Origin: Paenibacillus endoradicis
GTDB lineage: Bacteria > Bacillota > Bacilli > Paenibacillales > Paenibacillaceae
Direction: 5' to 3'
Assembly: GCF_024721975.1 (NCBI RefSeq)
Contig: NZ_JANQBB010000002.1
Coordinates: forward strand, 941,593-1,005,592
DNA: 64,000 nucleotides
This document shows positions 7,544-16,300 of this stretch, piece after piece. How positions within the stretch are numbered: position 1 is the first letter of the stretch; each line of letters begins with the position of its first letter. The notes below the pieces were generated by a model. That model was not told the DNA's origin and ran no database searches. It saw only the letters and a list, made by a program, of their open reading frames with translations. The translations under genes were made by a program, and so were the position numbers.

Positions 7544-9112
7544 TTATTCTCTATGTCCTAGAATTTTAACTTCTTCTTCTGCATTAATTTGAATTTTCAA
7601 ATCGAGTCCGTTCCTTAATTCACCAAAAGGCACATAGGTTTTATTTTTATATGTGATGATTGATTCTGATTTAATCGTATATTTCTTGTTACCTAAGCTA
7701 ATTGCCCATCTAGTATCTTGTTTAGAAATCGTAGCATCTATTGCTGTTGCGAAATCTCTAAGCCCAACGTACCACACATAATTTTCTGATAAGAAAGTCG
7801 CTCCCCCGGGAAGTTGAATATCAACCTTGTCGTTAAACCACATACGAGGACTCTTTTCCGGGGATAATACTCCATCATAATTTCCTAATAATAACGGGTC
7901 TGGTGCAAGATTATACTCACTTGTAAAAATACCTGATGAAAGATTTAGATACCCGTTACGAGCAGGTTTATAAAAGTATACTTTAACAATTTCGTCACCA
8001 TAATCCCATAAATAAGTATGTTCTGGAAACTTCCCTTTATACGTTCTATTGTAAGGAGAAAGCTCTTTTCTTACTTTACCCGTTGATACATCTACAATAA
8101 TGGTCAAGTAATCGTTTCCTCGCTTACCTGTCTTTTCGTCTAATTTATACTCTGAAATAAGTAAATATTTACTATTCGGAGAAAGGTACGAATCAGAAAC
8201 TGTCTTAGTACGTGTATAAGCCTTATACGAACTTTTACCGCTTTCCTTATATCCAACAAACCACTGCTTTTGCTTTGAATCATAATAATGGGCGTAAGTA
8301 ATATTTCCAATCTTTTTCTCCCATTTTACAGTACCCGTTTCAGATTTCTTCGTCATCAATTTCAGGCTACCATCAAGCGTCAGCTCATAGTGCTTCTCGA
8401 TATAGTAATAATTTTTATAAAAGGACCCCTCCCAGTTTGAAGTAGGCTCAACTTTAGTCTTTTCTACTACCAATACGATGAGTTTTTTGAGATCTTGAGC
8501 TTGAGTGTACCCCCATTGCTCTAAGGCACTATGACCATAATAATCAACACGTTTAACTTTTCGTACTAGCTTATTGGAGAACAAAGAATAAACCTCAATT
8601 TCATTATCTAAAAAGGTATTTGCGTCTGGATAAAGTATATATCCGCTAAAATTTTCGAACACACGTATTCTATCTTGACGCGTTGTTCCACTCGCTTCTT
8701 TCAGTATTTTCATTGTTTTATTGACACTATCAAACTCATATAAATGGTTCATATATTTTATTGAGTCAGATTGAACATTAAGTAAACTGTCCCAATAAAT
8801 CTTGTCACCCATGATGAATATTTCATTAGCATTGGTGATATTACCCATATCTAACTTTCCCTTACTCGGTTTTTTAACCGCTAACTCAGGAAATAAATAC
8901 TTTTCTTTCCACATCGTATTTCCATTAGCAACGTCGGCATAACTAACGTACATATACGGAATAGCATTTCCTGTAGTCTTATCAAATTCATAATCAACAC
9001 TTACATCTGTAACTATAACTCGCTTGCTCTCTGCAGATGTGAATTGTTTCTCACTAAGCAATATACTGAACACAGTAATAATTAATAAAAATAATCTTAT
9101 TCCGTTCTTCAT
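7544..9112 (-). CDS. secreted protein with C-terminal copper-amine-oxidase-like stalk domain
   Basis: A protein of 522 residues from ATG 9112, chosen because GGGAG lies 9 nt upstream and because it gives a clean signal peptide (MKNGIRLFLLIITVFSILLS). A longer reading from 9178 adds 22 residues that spoil the signal. The middle is beta-rich and WD/propeller-like, with tyrosine- and lysine-rich strands and no recognisable catalytic motif. The last 90 residues resemble the copper amine oxidase N-terminal-like stalk domain common on Paenibacillus surface proteins (ATFLSENYVWYVGLRDFA...NKTYVPFGELRNGL). It is probably exported or wall-associated. No function can be assigned. Confidence 0.7.
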   Translation of the reverse strand: MKNGIRLFLLIITVFSILLSEKQFTSAESKRVIVTDVSVDYEFDKTTGNAIPYMYVSYADVANGNTMWKEKYLFPELAVKKPSKGKLDMGNITNANEIFIMGDKIYWDSLLNVQSDSIKYMNHLYEFDSVNKTMKILKEASGTTRQDRIRVFENFSGYILYPDANTFLDNEIEVYSLFSNKLVRKVKRVDYYGHSALEQWGYTQAQDLKKLIVLVVEKTKVEPTSNWEGSFYKNYYYIEKHYELTLDGSLKLMTKKSETGTVKWEKKIGNITYAHYYDSKQKQWFVGYKESGKSSYKAYTRTKTVSDSYLSPNSKYLLISEYKLDEKTGKRGNDYLTIIVDVSTGKVRKELSPYNRTYKGKFPEHTYLWDYGDEIVKVYFYKPARNGYLNLSSGIFTSEYNLAPDPLLLGNYDGVLSPEKSPRMWFNDKVDIQLPGGATFLSENYVWYVGLRDFATAIDATISKQDTRWAISLGNKKYTIKSESIITYKNKTYVPFGELRNGLDLKIQINAEEEVKILGHRE

Positions 9113-9198
9113 ATCACTCAACTCCCGATAACTTAGATAATATATGGATATATTATCAATATTATATAATTCTATCAATGTTATTTATCTCGTCGGAT

Positions 9199-9328
9199 CT
9201 ATCCGAATCTGGTAAGGAGCCATCCATTGTAATCATATAATTCTGATTACCAACGGATTGGGTCCAAAAGGATAATCCTTAGTCGCTCCTTTTTTCTTTA
9301 TACAGTATTCAATGATATTATTATTCAA
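9199..9328 (-). pseudogene. decayed copy of the MmcQ/YjbR gene
   Basis: 9199-9238 matches 12882-12920 of the intact gene downstream, and 9250-9399 matches about 13078-13229, which includes its start region and promoter. About 150 bp of the middle are missing and several bases differ. No open frame survives. The homology runs past the coding part to about 9399, so a whole locus was duplicated. Confidence 0.75.
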
Positions 9329-9495
9329 AATCAGTATCTCGCCTTCTCCGATAACAACAATTTCCTTATGGCTAGTATATCATTATTATAAATGAATAAA
9401 GCCCGACCATTCTTGCTAATTAGTTATGGTAAGTGAAATAAGAGAGTAAAAGGACGTAGGGATTGTGGGGAAACGAAGTTCAGACCTTGTTAAAA

Positions 9496-9523
9496 TTGAA
9501 CTATTTACAAAAATTGGTATATA
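9496..9523 (+). promoter_or_regulatory. candidate promoter of the mannanase gene
   Basis: TTGAAC (9496-9501), 16 nt, then TATATA (9518-9523). It lies about 80 nt before the mannanase start and just upstream of a cre box. Confidence 0.45.
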
Positions 9524-9537
9524 TGATATCTTTTATG

Positions 9538-9551
9538 TGAAAGCGCTACCA
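9538..9551 (+). promoter_or_regulatory. cre box (CcpA site) before the mannanase gene
   Basis: TGAAAGCGCTACCA fits the Gram-positive cre consensus TGWAARCGYTWNCW at every position. It sits downstream of the candidate -10, where bound CcpA would block transcription. Carbon catabolite repression of a mannan-degrading enzyme is expected. Confidence 0.8.
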
Positions 9552-9603
9552 TGATGTGATAGATCGATAAATTATTTATCATTTTTGTACATGGGAAGGA
9601 AAG

Positions 9604-12186
9604 ATGGAAATGAAAAAATTGTTCAAAAAGACAAGCACTATTTTACTAGCATTTACTCTGCTGCTTGGATTGATGACAGCCCCCGTTCATGCAGACTCCG
9701 CACTTTTCACAATTGAAAGCGAAAACGCACAGCTTACCTCCGATCTTCAAGTAGTTACTTCCATTTACGGACAACCTAAGCCCGGATTCTCCGGTAGTGG
9801 ATTTGTCTGGATGCAGAATTCCGGCACAATATCCTTCACAGTAACCGTCCCAGAAACCGGCATGTATTCGATCTCCACCCGCTATATGCAAGAGTTGAGT
9901 GCTGACGGCAGGCAACAACATTTATCAATTAACGGCGTTACCAAGAGTACGTTTATGCTGCCTTACACGACCGAATGGAAGGATTTTGATTTTGGCTTTT
10001 ATAAGCTAAACCAAGGAAGCAACACGGTTCAACTGAAGGCAGGTTGGGGATTCGCTTATTTTGACACCTTCACTGTTGATTACGCAGATCTTGATCCATT
10101 GGATGTGCAGCCTACTCTCACCGATCCTCAAGCTACTCCGGAAACTCAACTTTTGATGAATTATTTGACCGAAGTTTATGGCAACAATATTATTTCCGGT
10201 CAGCAGGAGATTTACGGAGGCGGAAATGACGGCGATACTGAATTGGAGTTTGAGTGGATTTACAACTTAACCGGAAAGTATCCTGCAATCCGTGGCTTTG
10301 ACTTTATGAACTATAATCCGTTGTACGGTTGGGAAGACGGCACAACCGATCGAATGATCGATTGGGTGAATGACCGTGACGGAATCGCAACTGCTGCCTG
10401 GCATATTAATGTCCCTCGAAATTTCACCACATATCAGCTTGGAGAGTTTGTCGATTGGAAACAAGCCACCTACAAGCCGACCGAAACCAATTTTAATACA
10501 GCCAATGCAGTAGTACCCGGTACTAAAGAATATCAATATTTGATGATGACTATTGAGGATTTGGCAGAACAACTGCTCATTTTGCAAGATAACAATGTGC
10601 CAGTTCTTTTCCGTCCATATCATGAAGCCGAAGGCAACGGCGGGTTGAATGGTGAAGGCGCATGGTTCTGGTGGGCTTCGGCAGGTGCGGAAGTGTACAA
10701 GCAGCTGTGGGATCTGCTCTATACCGAACTTACTGAGACTTACGACTTGCATAACTTGATATGGACCTACAACAGTTACGTGTACAGCACTTCTCCAGCA
10801 TGGTATCCTGGTGATGATCAAGTAGATATTGTCGGATATGATAAATACAATACGGTCTACAACCGCTATGACGGTTTGTCCGGCGTACCTAATGAGGATG
10901 CCATTACTTCAATTTTCTATCAACTAGTTGATCTAACAGATGGCACAAAAATGGTAGCCATGACCGAGAACGACACCATCCCAAGCGTTCAGAATCTGAT
11001 AGATGAAAAATCTGGATGGCTCTACTTCTGCCCTTGGTACGGCGAGCATTTGTTAAGTTCTTCCTTCAATTATCCAGCCACCCTCACCACGCTTTATCAA
11101 AGTAATTATGTAATCACATTAGATGAGCTACCTAATTTAAAAGTTAACAATCCAATTCCAAACTCGTCCATCACACCTACCAACGTTGAATTTGATAAAT
11201 ATGCATCCAATCAAACTGACAAAACGATTACTGTGAATTTTAACGGCAATACATTATCTGCACTTCGAGTAGGCGCTAATGCATTGACCGCGACTCAGGA
11301 TTATACTTTAAATGGAAATACGCTAGTACTGAAAAAAGAATATCTTGCAGGACTACCGGTTGGCGAGCATTCGATTATCTTTGATTTTAATCAAGGACAA
11401 GATCCTGTATTAAAAGTCAAAGTTGTCGATTCAACACCGGGCGCTACAATTTCGCCCGTAAGTGTAACATTTGATAAAGCGACGAATTTGCAACATAATA
11501 TTTCTGTATCATTGACCTTAAACGGAAAGCAACTATCAAATATAACAAAAGGAAATTATACGCTTCAATTGGGACAGGATTATACGGCATCAAGCACATC
11601 TGTCGTTCTAAGCAAGTCCTATCTATCCACGCTGCCGTTAGGTCAGAATGCGATAACCTTTCATTTCAGCGGAGGAAATAACGCTGTTCTTACAGTAAAT
11701 GTAGTGGATAGCACTGTTCCTATACCGACAACAGGAAACTTGACGATCCAAGCCTTTAACGGCAACACTAGTGCTTCCACCAACGGAATTTCCCCTAAAT
11801 TCAAAATAATTAACAATGGCACATCAGCAATTCAACTTAGTGATGTAAAACTCCGTTATTACTATACGATTGACGGAGAAAACGCACAGAATTTCTGGTG
11901 CGACTGGTCTAGTATCGGAGGGGCGAACGTTACTAGCAATTTCGTAAAACTGGCGACTTCGGTTACTGGAGCCGATTATTATCTGGAAATCGGCTTCACA
12001 AGTTCGGCTGGATCGCTTAATCCTGGTCAAAGCGCAGAAGTTCAAGCACGTTTCTCCAAAACCAACTGGTCCAATTACAGCCAGTCTAACGATTACTCTT
12101 TTAAGGCATCTAGCACTCAATTCGCAAACAACGAACAAGTGACTGGGTACATGAACGGTCAGCTTGTATGGGGGATTGAACCGTAA
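9604..12186 (+). CDS. secreted GH26 beta-mannanase, CBM35-GH26-X2-X2-CBM3
   Basis: An extracellular endo-beta-1,4-mannanase of 860 residues. It has a signal peptide of about 31 residues (cut near PVHA), then a CBM35-like module (about 33-165, FTIESENAQL...FAYFDTFTVDY). The GH26 catalytic domain spans about 170-510, with the probable acid/base Glu341 in RPYHEAEG and the nucleophile Glu455 in AMTEND. Two X2 modules follow (about 520-607 and 615-702, each opening with I-x-P-x-x-V-x-F-D-K), then a C-terminal CBM3 (about 711-860, LTIQAFNGNT...VWGIEP) that would hold it on cellulose next to mannan. ATG 9604 or 9610 are both possible starts. It is preceded by a cre box and followed by a strong terminator. 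It is the only rightward gene of size before 59 kb. Confidence 0.93.
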   Translation: MEMKKLFKKTSTILLAFTLLLGLMTAPVHADSALFTIESENAQLTSDLQVVTSIYGQPKPGFSGSGFVWMQNSGTISFTVTVPETGMYSISTRYMQELSADGRQQHLSINGVTKSTFMLPYTTEWKDFDFGFYKLNQGSNTVQLKAGWGFAYFDTFTVDYADLDPLDVQPTLTDPQATPETQLLMNYLTEVYGNNIISGQQEIYGGGNDGDTELEFEWIYNLTGKYPAIRGFDFMNYNPLYGWEDGTTDRMIDWVNDRDGIATAAWHINVPRNFTTYQLGEFVDWKQATYKPTETNFNTANAVVPGTKEYQYLMMTIEDLAEQLLILQDNNVPVLFRPYHEAEGNGGLNGEGAWFWWASAGAEVYKQLWDLLYTELTETYDLHNLIWTYNSYVYSTSPAWYPGDDQVDIVGYDKYNTVYNRYDGLSGVPNEDAITSIFYQLVDLTDGTKMVAMTENDTIPSVQNLIDEKSGWLYFCPWYGEHLLSSSFNYPATLTTLYQSNYVITLDELPNLKVNNPIPNSSITPTNVEFDKYASNQTDKTITVNFNGNTLSALRVGANALTATQDYTLNGNTLVLKKEYLAGLPVGEHSIIFDFNQGQDPVLKVKVVDSTPGATISPVSVTFDKATNLQHNISVSLTLNGKQLSNITKGNYTLQLGQDYTASSTSVVLSKSYLSTLPLGQNAITFHFSGGNNAVLTVNVVDSTVPIPTTGNLTIQAFNGNTSASTNGISPKFKIINNGTSAIQLSDVKLRYYYTIDGENAQNFWCDWSSIGGANVTSNFVKLATSVTGADYYLEIGFTSSAGSLNPGQSAEVQARFSKTNWSNYSQSNDYSFKASSTQFANNEQVTGYMNGQLVWGIEP

Positions 12187-12276
12187 GAAGATAATGAAAA
12201 AGGGGTGGATCGGGAGAGAGTGACCTATAACGTGAAACGTACACTAGGGACTGACACCTAAATGTGAGACAAATCA

Positions 12277-12335
12277 AAACACCTTCAAGTTGTAATCATA
12301 TTTTAATATGATTACAACTTGAAGGTGTTTTTGTT
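12277..12335 (+). terminator. terminator of the mannanase gene
   Basis: Perfect 26-bp arms (12277-12302 and 12305-12330) followed by TTGTTTT on the plus strand. The minus strand also runs into TTTT, so it may work both ways. Confidence 0.85.
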
Positions 12336-12569
12336 TTATAAAGTGATACAAAAGTGTCGATTAGCAATGACCAATTCATCATTCTCATGAACAGGGGCAT
12401 CACCTGTAATTACACTATTAATACTTGGGAAAAATAATAAAATATGCTTCAAATTCTTTAATTGCTGTACAAACCATTTACCAAATTCGATTTCTTCACT
12501 TTGCATATTTTCTAGCATTTCTTCGGCTTGAACCAATCTCTCTGACTTCATTTCACCAGTTATAGACAT
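12336..12569 (-). CDS. small hypothetical protein
   Basis: A 77-residue open frame of plausible composition: a charged N-terminal helix (SERLVQAEEMLENMQSEE), then FGKWFVQQLKNLKHILLFF. No family is recognised and no good ribosome-binding site precedes ATG 12569. It fills the space between two terminator-like or decayed segments and could be a gene remnant. Confidence 0.3.
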   Translation of the reverse strand: MSITGEMKSERLVQAEEMLENMQSEEIEFGKWFVQQLKNLKHILLFFPSINSVITGDAPVHENDELVIANRHFCITL

Positions 12570-12632
12570 TTGATTAAGGTAGCATAAATTGACTGTAAAA
12601 TATAAATATGGAAAGATGAAGAGGGTGATGTG

Positions 12633-12800
12633 ATGAAGAAGCTAATAAGTATAGAAACTGCAGAAACTTTACATAAAAGTATAGGATTATCATCCAAAAT
12701 AATGATGAAAGGCTGCGGTCACCTCCCATTTATCGAGGTTCCGCATGAATTCAATCAAGCAGTTATTGATTTCTTATCACAAAGCGTTTTATCACGTTAG
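12633..12800 (+). pseudogene. truncated alpha/beta hydrolase, C-terminal piece
   Basis: A 55-codon frame from ATG 12633 (GAGGGTG upstream). Its second half, MKGCGHLPFIEVPHEFNQAV followed by IDFL, is the His-bearing C-terminal end of an alpha/beta hydrolase. The nucleophile elbow and the rest of the fold are absent. The first 20 residues do not match the family. It may still be translated but cannot be a working hydrolase. Its stop overlaps the convergent MmcQ/YjbR stop by 4 nt. Confidence 0.65.
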
Positions 12801-13156
12801 TTCATTCCCAGTATAGATTCTCGAAGTTTCCTAGGAAGTTTATTGACAACCAAATCATAAGAGTGATCAATCATTGCAAAAATATCCGACTCTTGTAAGG
12901 AGTCATCCATTGTAATTGTATTCCAATGTTTTTTGTTCATATGATATCCTGGACATACGTTCTCATGTTGCTCTCTCAAATTTTCTGCGATCATCGGGTC
13001 ACATTTTAAATTTATATAAGAATAATCCCCTTTGTTCTCAAAAATAAGCGCAAACATTTTGCCTGCAATTTTAATCACTATTGGTTCGGGTCCGAAAGGG
13101 TAACTCTTAGTCGCTCCGTTCTTCTTTAAACAGTATTCAATGATATTATTGTTCAA
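12797..13156 (-). CDS. MmcQ/YjbR family protein
   Basis: A 119-residue protein of the MmcQ/YjbR family (CyaY-like fold). It carries the typical YPFGPEPIVIKIAGKMFALI, INLKCDP and MNKKHWNTITMDDSLQ...MIDHSYDLVVNKLPR segments. Members are called DNA-binding by fold, but their role is not settled. The start is TTG 13156, preceded by AGGAGA at 9 nt. A damaged second copy of the same locus lies at 9199-9399, on the other side of the mannanase gene. Confidence 0.85.
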   Translation of the reverse strand: MNNNIIEYCLKKNGATKSYPFGPEPIVIKIAGKMFALIFENKGDYSYINLKCDPMIAENLREQHENVCPGYHMNKKHWNTITMDDSLQESDIFAMIDHSYDLVVNKLPRKLRESILGMN

Positions 13157-13225
13157 ATCAGTATCTCTCCTTCTCCGACAACAACAATTTCTTTATAGCT
13201 AGTATATCATTATTATAAATGAATA

Positions 13226-13265
13226 AGACTGTAGACAAACTTGGATTCGAGTTTGTCTACAGTCT
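13226..13265. repeat. hairpin between the MmcQ gene and the nuclease gene
   Basis: Perfect 16-bp arms AGACTGTAGACAAACT and AGTTTGTCTACAGTCT with an 8-nt loop and no T-tract on either side. It could still stop transcription coming from the nuclease promoter or act as an RNA stabiliser, but its role is open. It lies just outside the region shared with the decayed copy. Confidence 0.5.
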
Positions 13266-13355
13266 GAGTCTTACTTCAAATATAGCAGTAAACTATTCAA
13301 TCAAGAAGAGTAAAGCTTGCGTTTGGAGCATAATTATTTTGTCAATTCATAAGTA

Positions 13356-16300
13356 CTATTGATTGATAAACTCAACAAAGCTTAAGAATCTTTTCAAAAT
13401 TGCTGTTGCTTCTGCTCTTGTAGCATTTTTTGCAGGTGCAAACATTTGATTTGCGTTACCTTGAACAATACCAGCTGAAGCACTAATTCCAACCGCATCT
13501 TTTGCCCATGTTTGGATGGATGCTCCATCCTCAAATTTAGCAGTTGCATCTAATTTACCTGCTTTTTCTAGCTTGCCCGTCATTGCAAGAGCTCTAGCTA
13601 TCATAACAGCTACTTGCTCACGAGTAATTTGTGCTTCTGGACGGAATGAACCATCTTCAAAGCCCTCGATTAATTTTGCTTTTACTGCTGCTCCTACAAC
13701 ACCTGCATACCATGCATTAGCATCTACATCGTTAAATGCTAGTCCAGAGCTGTCTTCCTTCAATCCTAGTGAACGGACAAGTAATGCTGCAAATTCAGCT
13801 CTAGTGACACTTTGATCTGGAGCAAAGTTTGTTGCAGACTTTCCTTGAACAATAAATTTAGAAGCTAATAGCTCTACATCAGCCTTTGCCCAATGCTTAG
13901 TCATATCTTCAAATGATTTTGTGAAAGATACAACTGCGTACTGACTGTTGCTATTACGCTTAATTGTAACAAACGTTTTTCCATTTACTGTTTCAAATAT
14001 TGCTGGTACAAATGTAAGTTGGTCTGTTACAGGATCATATGATACTACAGTTGCAGTAGAAGAATTAACTAAGCTTCCAATTGTAATACTTCTTTCTACA
14101 AATGTATTACCAAACCCATTAACTTCTTGAGATTTTCCATTTGCTTGAGCCATAATGGTAAATTCAATTGGTGCATGTAGTAGCTTACCATTAGCCTCTT
14201 CTACTTTCTGAGTTAGCTTGTCTGCATTACCTTGCGCCATTACTTCAATATTGATTGAAATGATTAATTCATCCATTTTAACTCCAAGATCTTTTGCTAG
14301 CTTTTCCAATGCCAAAATACTTACTGGTAAATCATAGCTGTAATTACCTGCATTTACAGAAATGACTGTGTCCTTGTTAGCATCGATTAGAGCTGCTGCT
14401 GGAAGCTGAATTGTAATCATTCCATCAGTCACATTCGCAATATTCACTTGAATTTTTTTCGTAGCTGCGCCAGCAACTTCGGCCTGCTTAATCGCTTCTT
14501 TTAATGCATCTGCTTGTACAGATACAGTAGTTACTGTCTTGCCTTGTGCATTCGTTTCTTTGCTAATGTTTTCAGACGGCACTATTACTGTAACAACATC
14601 ACCTTGATTAGACTCTCCAGGTTTTGTTTCAGGTGTAGGATTATTTCCATCAGAGTTTCCACCGCTACCACCTGACCCTGGTAATGGTTTACCTTTAAGA
14701 TCAGTAATACGTCCTTCTAGACCAATATCTATAGTTCCTACTCTGTCTAAATGAGCTAGAAACACTTCATAGTCTGGCATGAATAGCTCATAGATTCTTC
14801 CGTCTTGTCTTGCATCTCTTAATGCGTAGTAGAAATCTCCACCACTAGCTGTAAAGGAGTTTGTTGCTAGCATATAGTATGCATTCGGATCAAGCTTAGA
14901 GTACGTTCCTTTTTCATTTTTAATCTGTACCTCAACGATACGGCTACCGTTAAAAGTAATCTTTTCTGTTTGTGTATCAATGGTTTGCTTCGCTTTTGTT
15001 GAATCATAGATATATTTCATTCCAGACACATGTGCAAAGCCACCATATTCTGCTGGTGCACCAGATACACCATTTTCTAGCGCTGCAATTAACTCCTTGC
15101 CTGTTACCTTCACCGCTACGATGCTGTTATCAAATGGTAATACTGTTCTTACTTCCCCTAGTGTAATGTCACCCGATGAAATTCCCTCACGGATACCACC
15201 ACCATTTTGCAAAGCGATGTATCCTTTAATTTCAGCTAGCTCTGAGCTAGGAAGTAGAGATGTAATTTTCTCCTTCATCGCTGCAGCCATACCATCTGTA
15301 ATCAAGTTACCTAGGTTTGTTTCTTGACGACGTACTGCGCGCTGCATTTTGCCATCAATCATAGCATTATAATCTAATTCCACTACAGAGTGTCCAACAA
15401 CTTCAGCCATCATTTCATCTAAACTTGCTTTGTAGCCTTGCAGCTTTTCTTTCGCTGCTGCATCTTCCGCATAGTCTGCTACATTTAGTAGATTTCCGTT
15501 CCATGTTTTCAGTACACCTTTATCATCGAATGTTGCATCAATAACACCAAGCTTTTCGCCATACTCACCCGTTTGTACGATAATTGTTGGCTCACCATTC
15601 ACATGCTTCACGACTGGTTTTGGAAGAAGCGTATGACTGTGTCCACCTACGATAATATCAATACCTTCAACTTCATCAGCTAAAGTTAAGTCGAAGCTGT
15701 AGCCTAGGTGCGTTAGGGCAACAATTTTGTTAATACCTTGTTCCTGTAAGGAAGCTACGGTTGCTTTGGCACGCGCAATGTAATCTTGGAACACAAGCGT
15801 GTTACCAGGTGAAGAAATACCTACGGTTTCTTCTGTTGTTAAACCGAACACACCAACTTGCTCACCATTTACATCAAGCACGATAGATGGATAAATATGT
15901 GCGTTTTCAATGGGATGATTTAAGCCACCAATTTCATTTTTGAATAGCTTGCTTAGCCCTTCATTTCCACTGTAGTCAATGTTGGAGCTTAGGATTGGGA
16001 ATTGTGCTTCCTTAATGAAACGCTCCAAGCCTACTGGGCCTTTATCGAATTCATGATTACCTGTAACCATAGCATCATAACCAACCATGTTCATAAACTC
16101 TAAATCAGCAAGTCCTTCATACTTCGTGAAGTATAATGTACCTGAGAATACATCACCTGCATCAAGTAGAATACTATGGTCATTTTTATTCGCATTAATT
16201 GCTGTTACACGCTTCGCTACACTATCTAGTCGTGCATGTGTATCATTTGTATGCAATACTCGTAATTGGAAGTCGTCTTCACTTGGTACTTCTTGACCTT

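Noticed and set aside
12354..12382. Fourth ECF42-type promoter on the plus strand (TGTCGATT...TTCATCAT)
   Set aside because: The spacer is one base shorter and the CGT core reads CAT; it lies 280 nt from any rightward frame, inside a leftward one.
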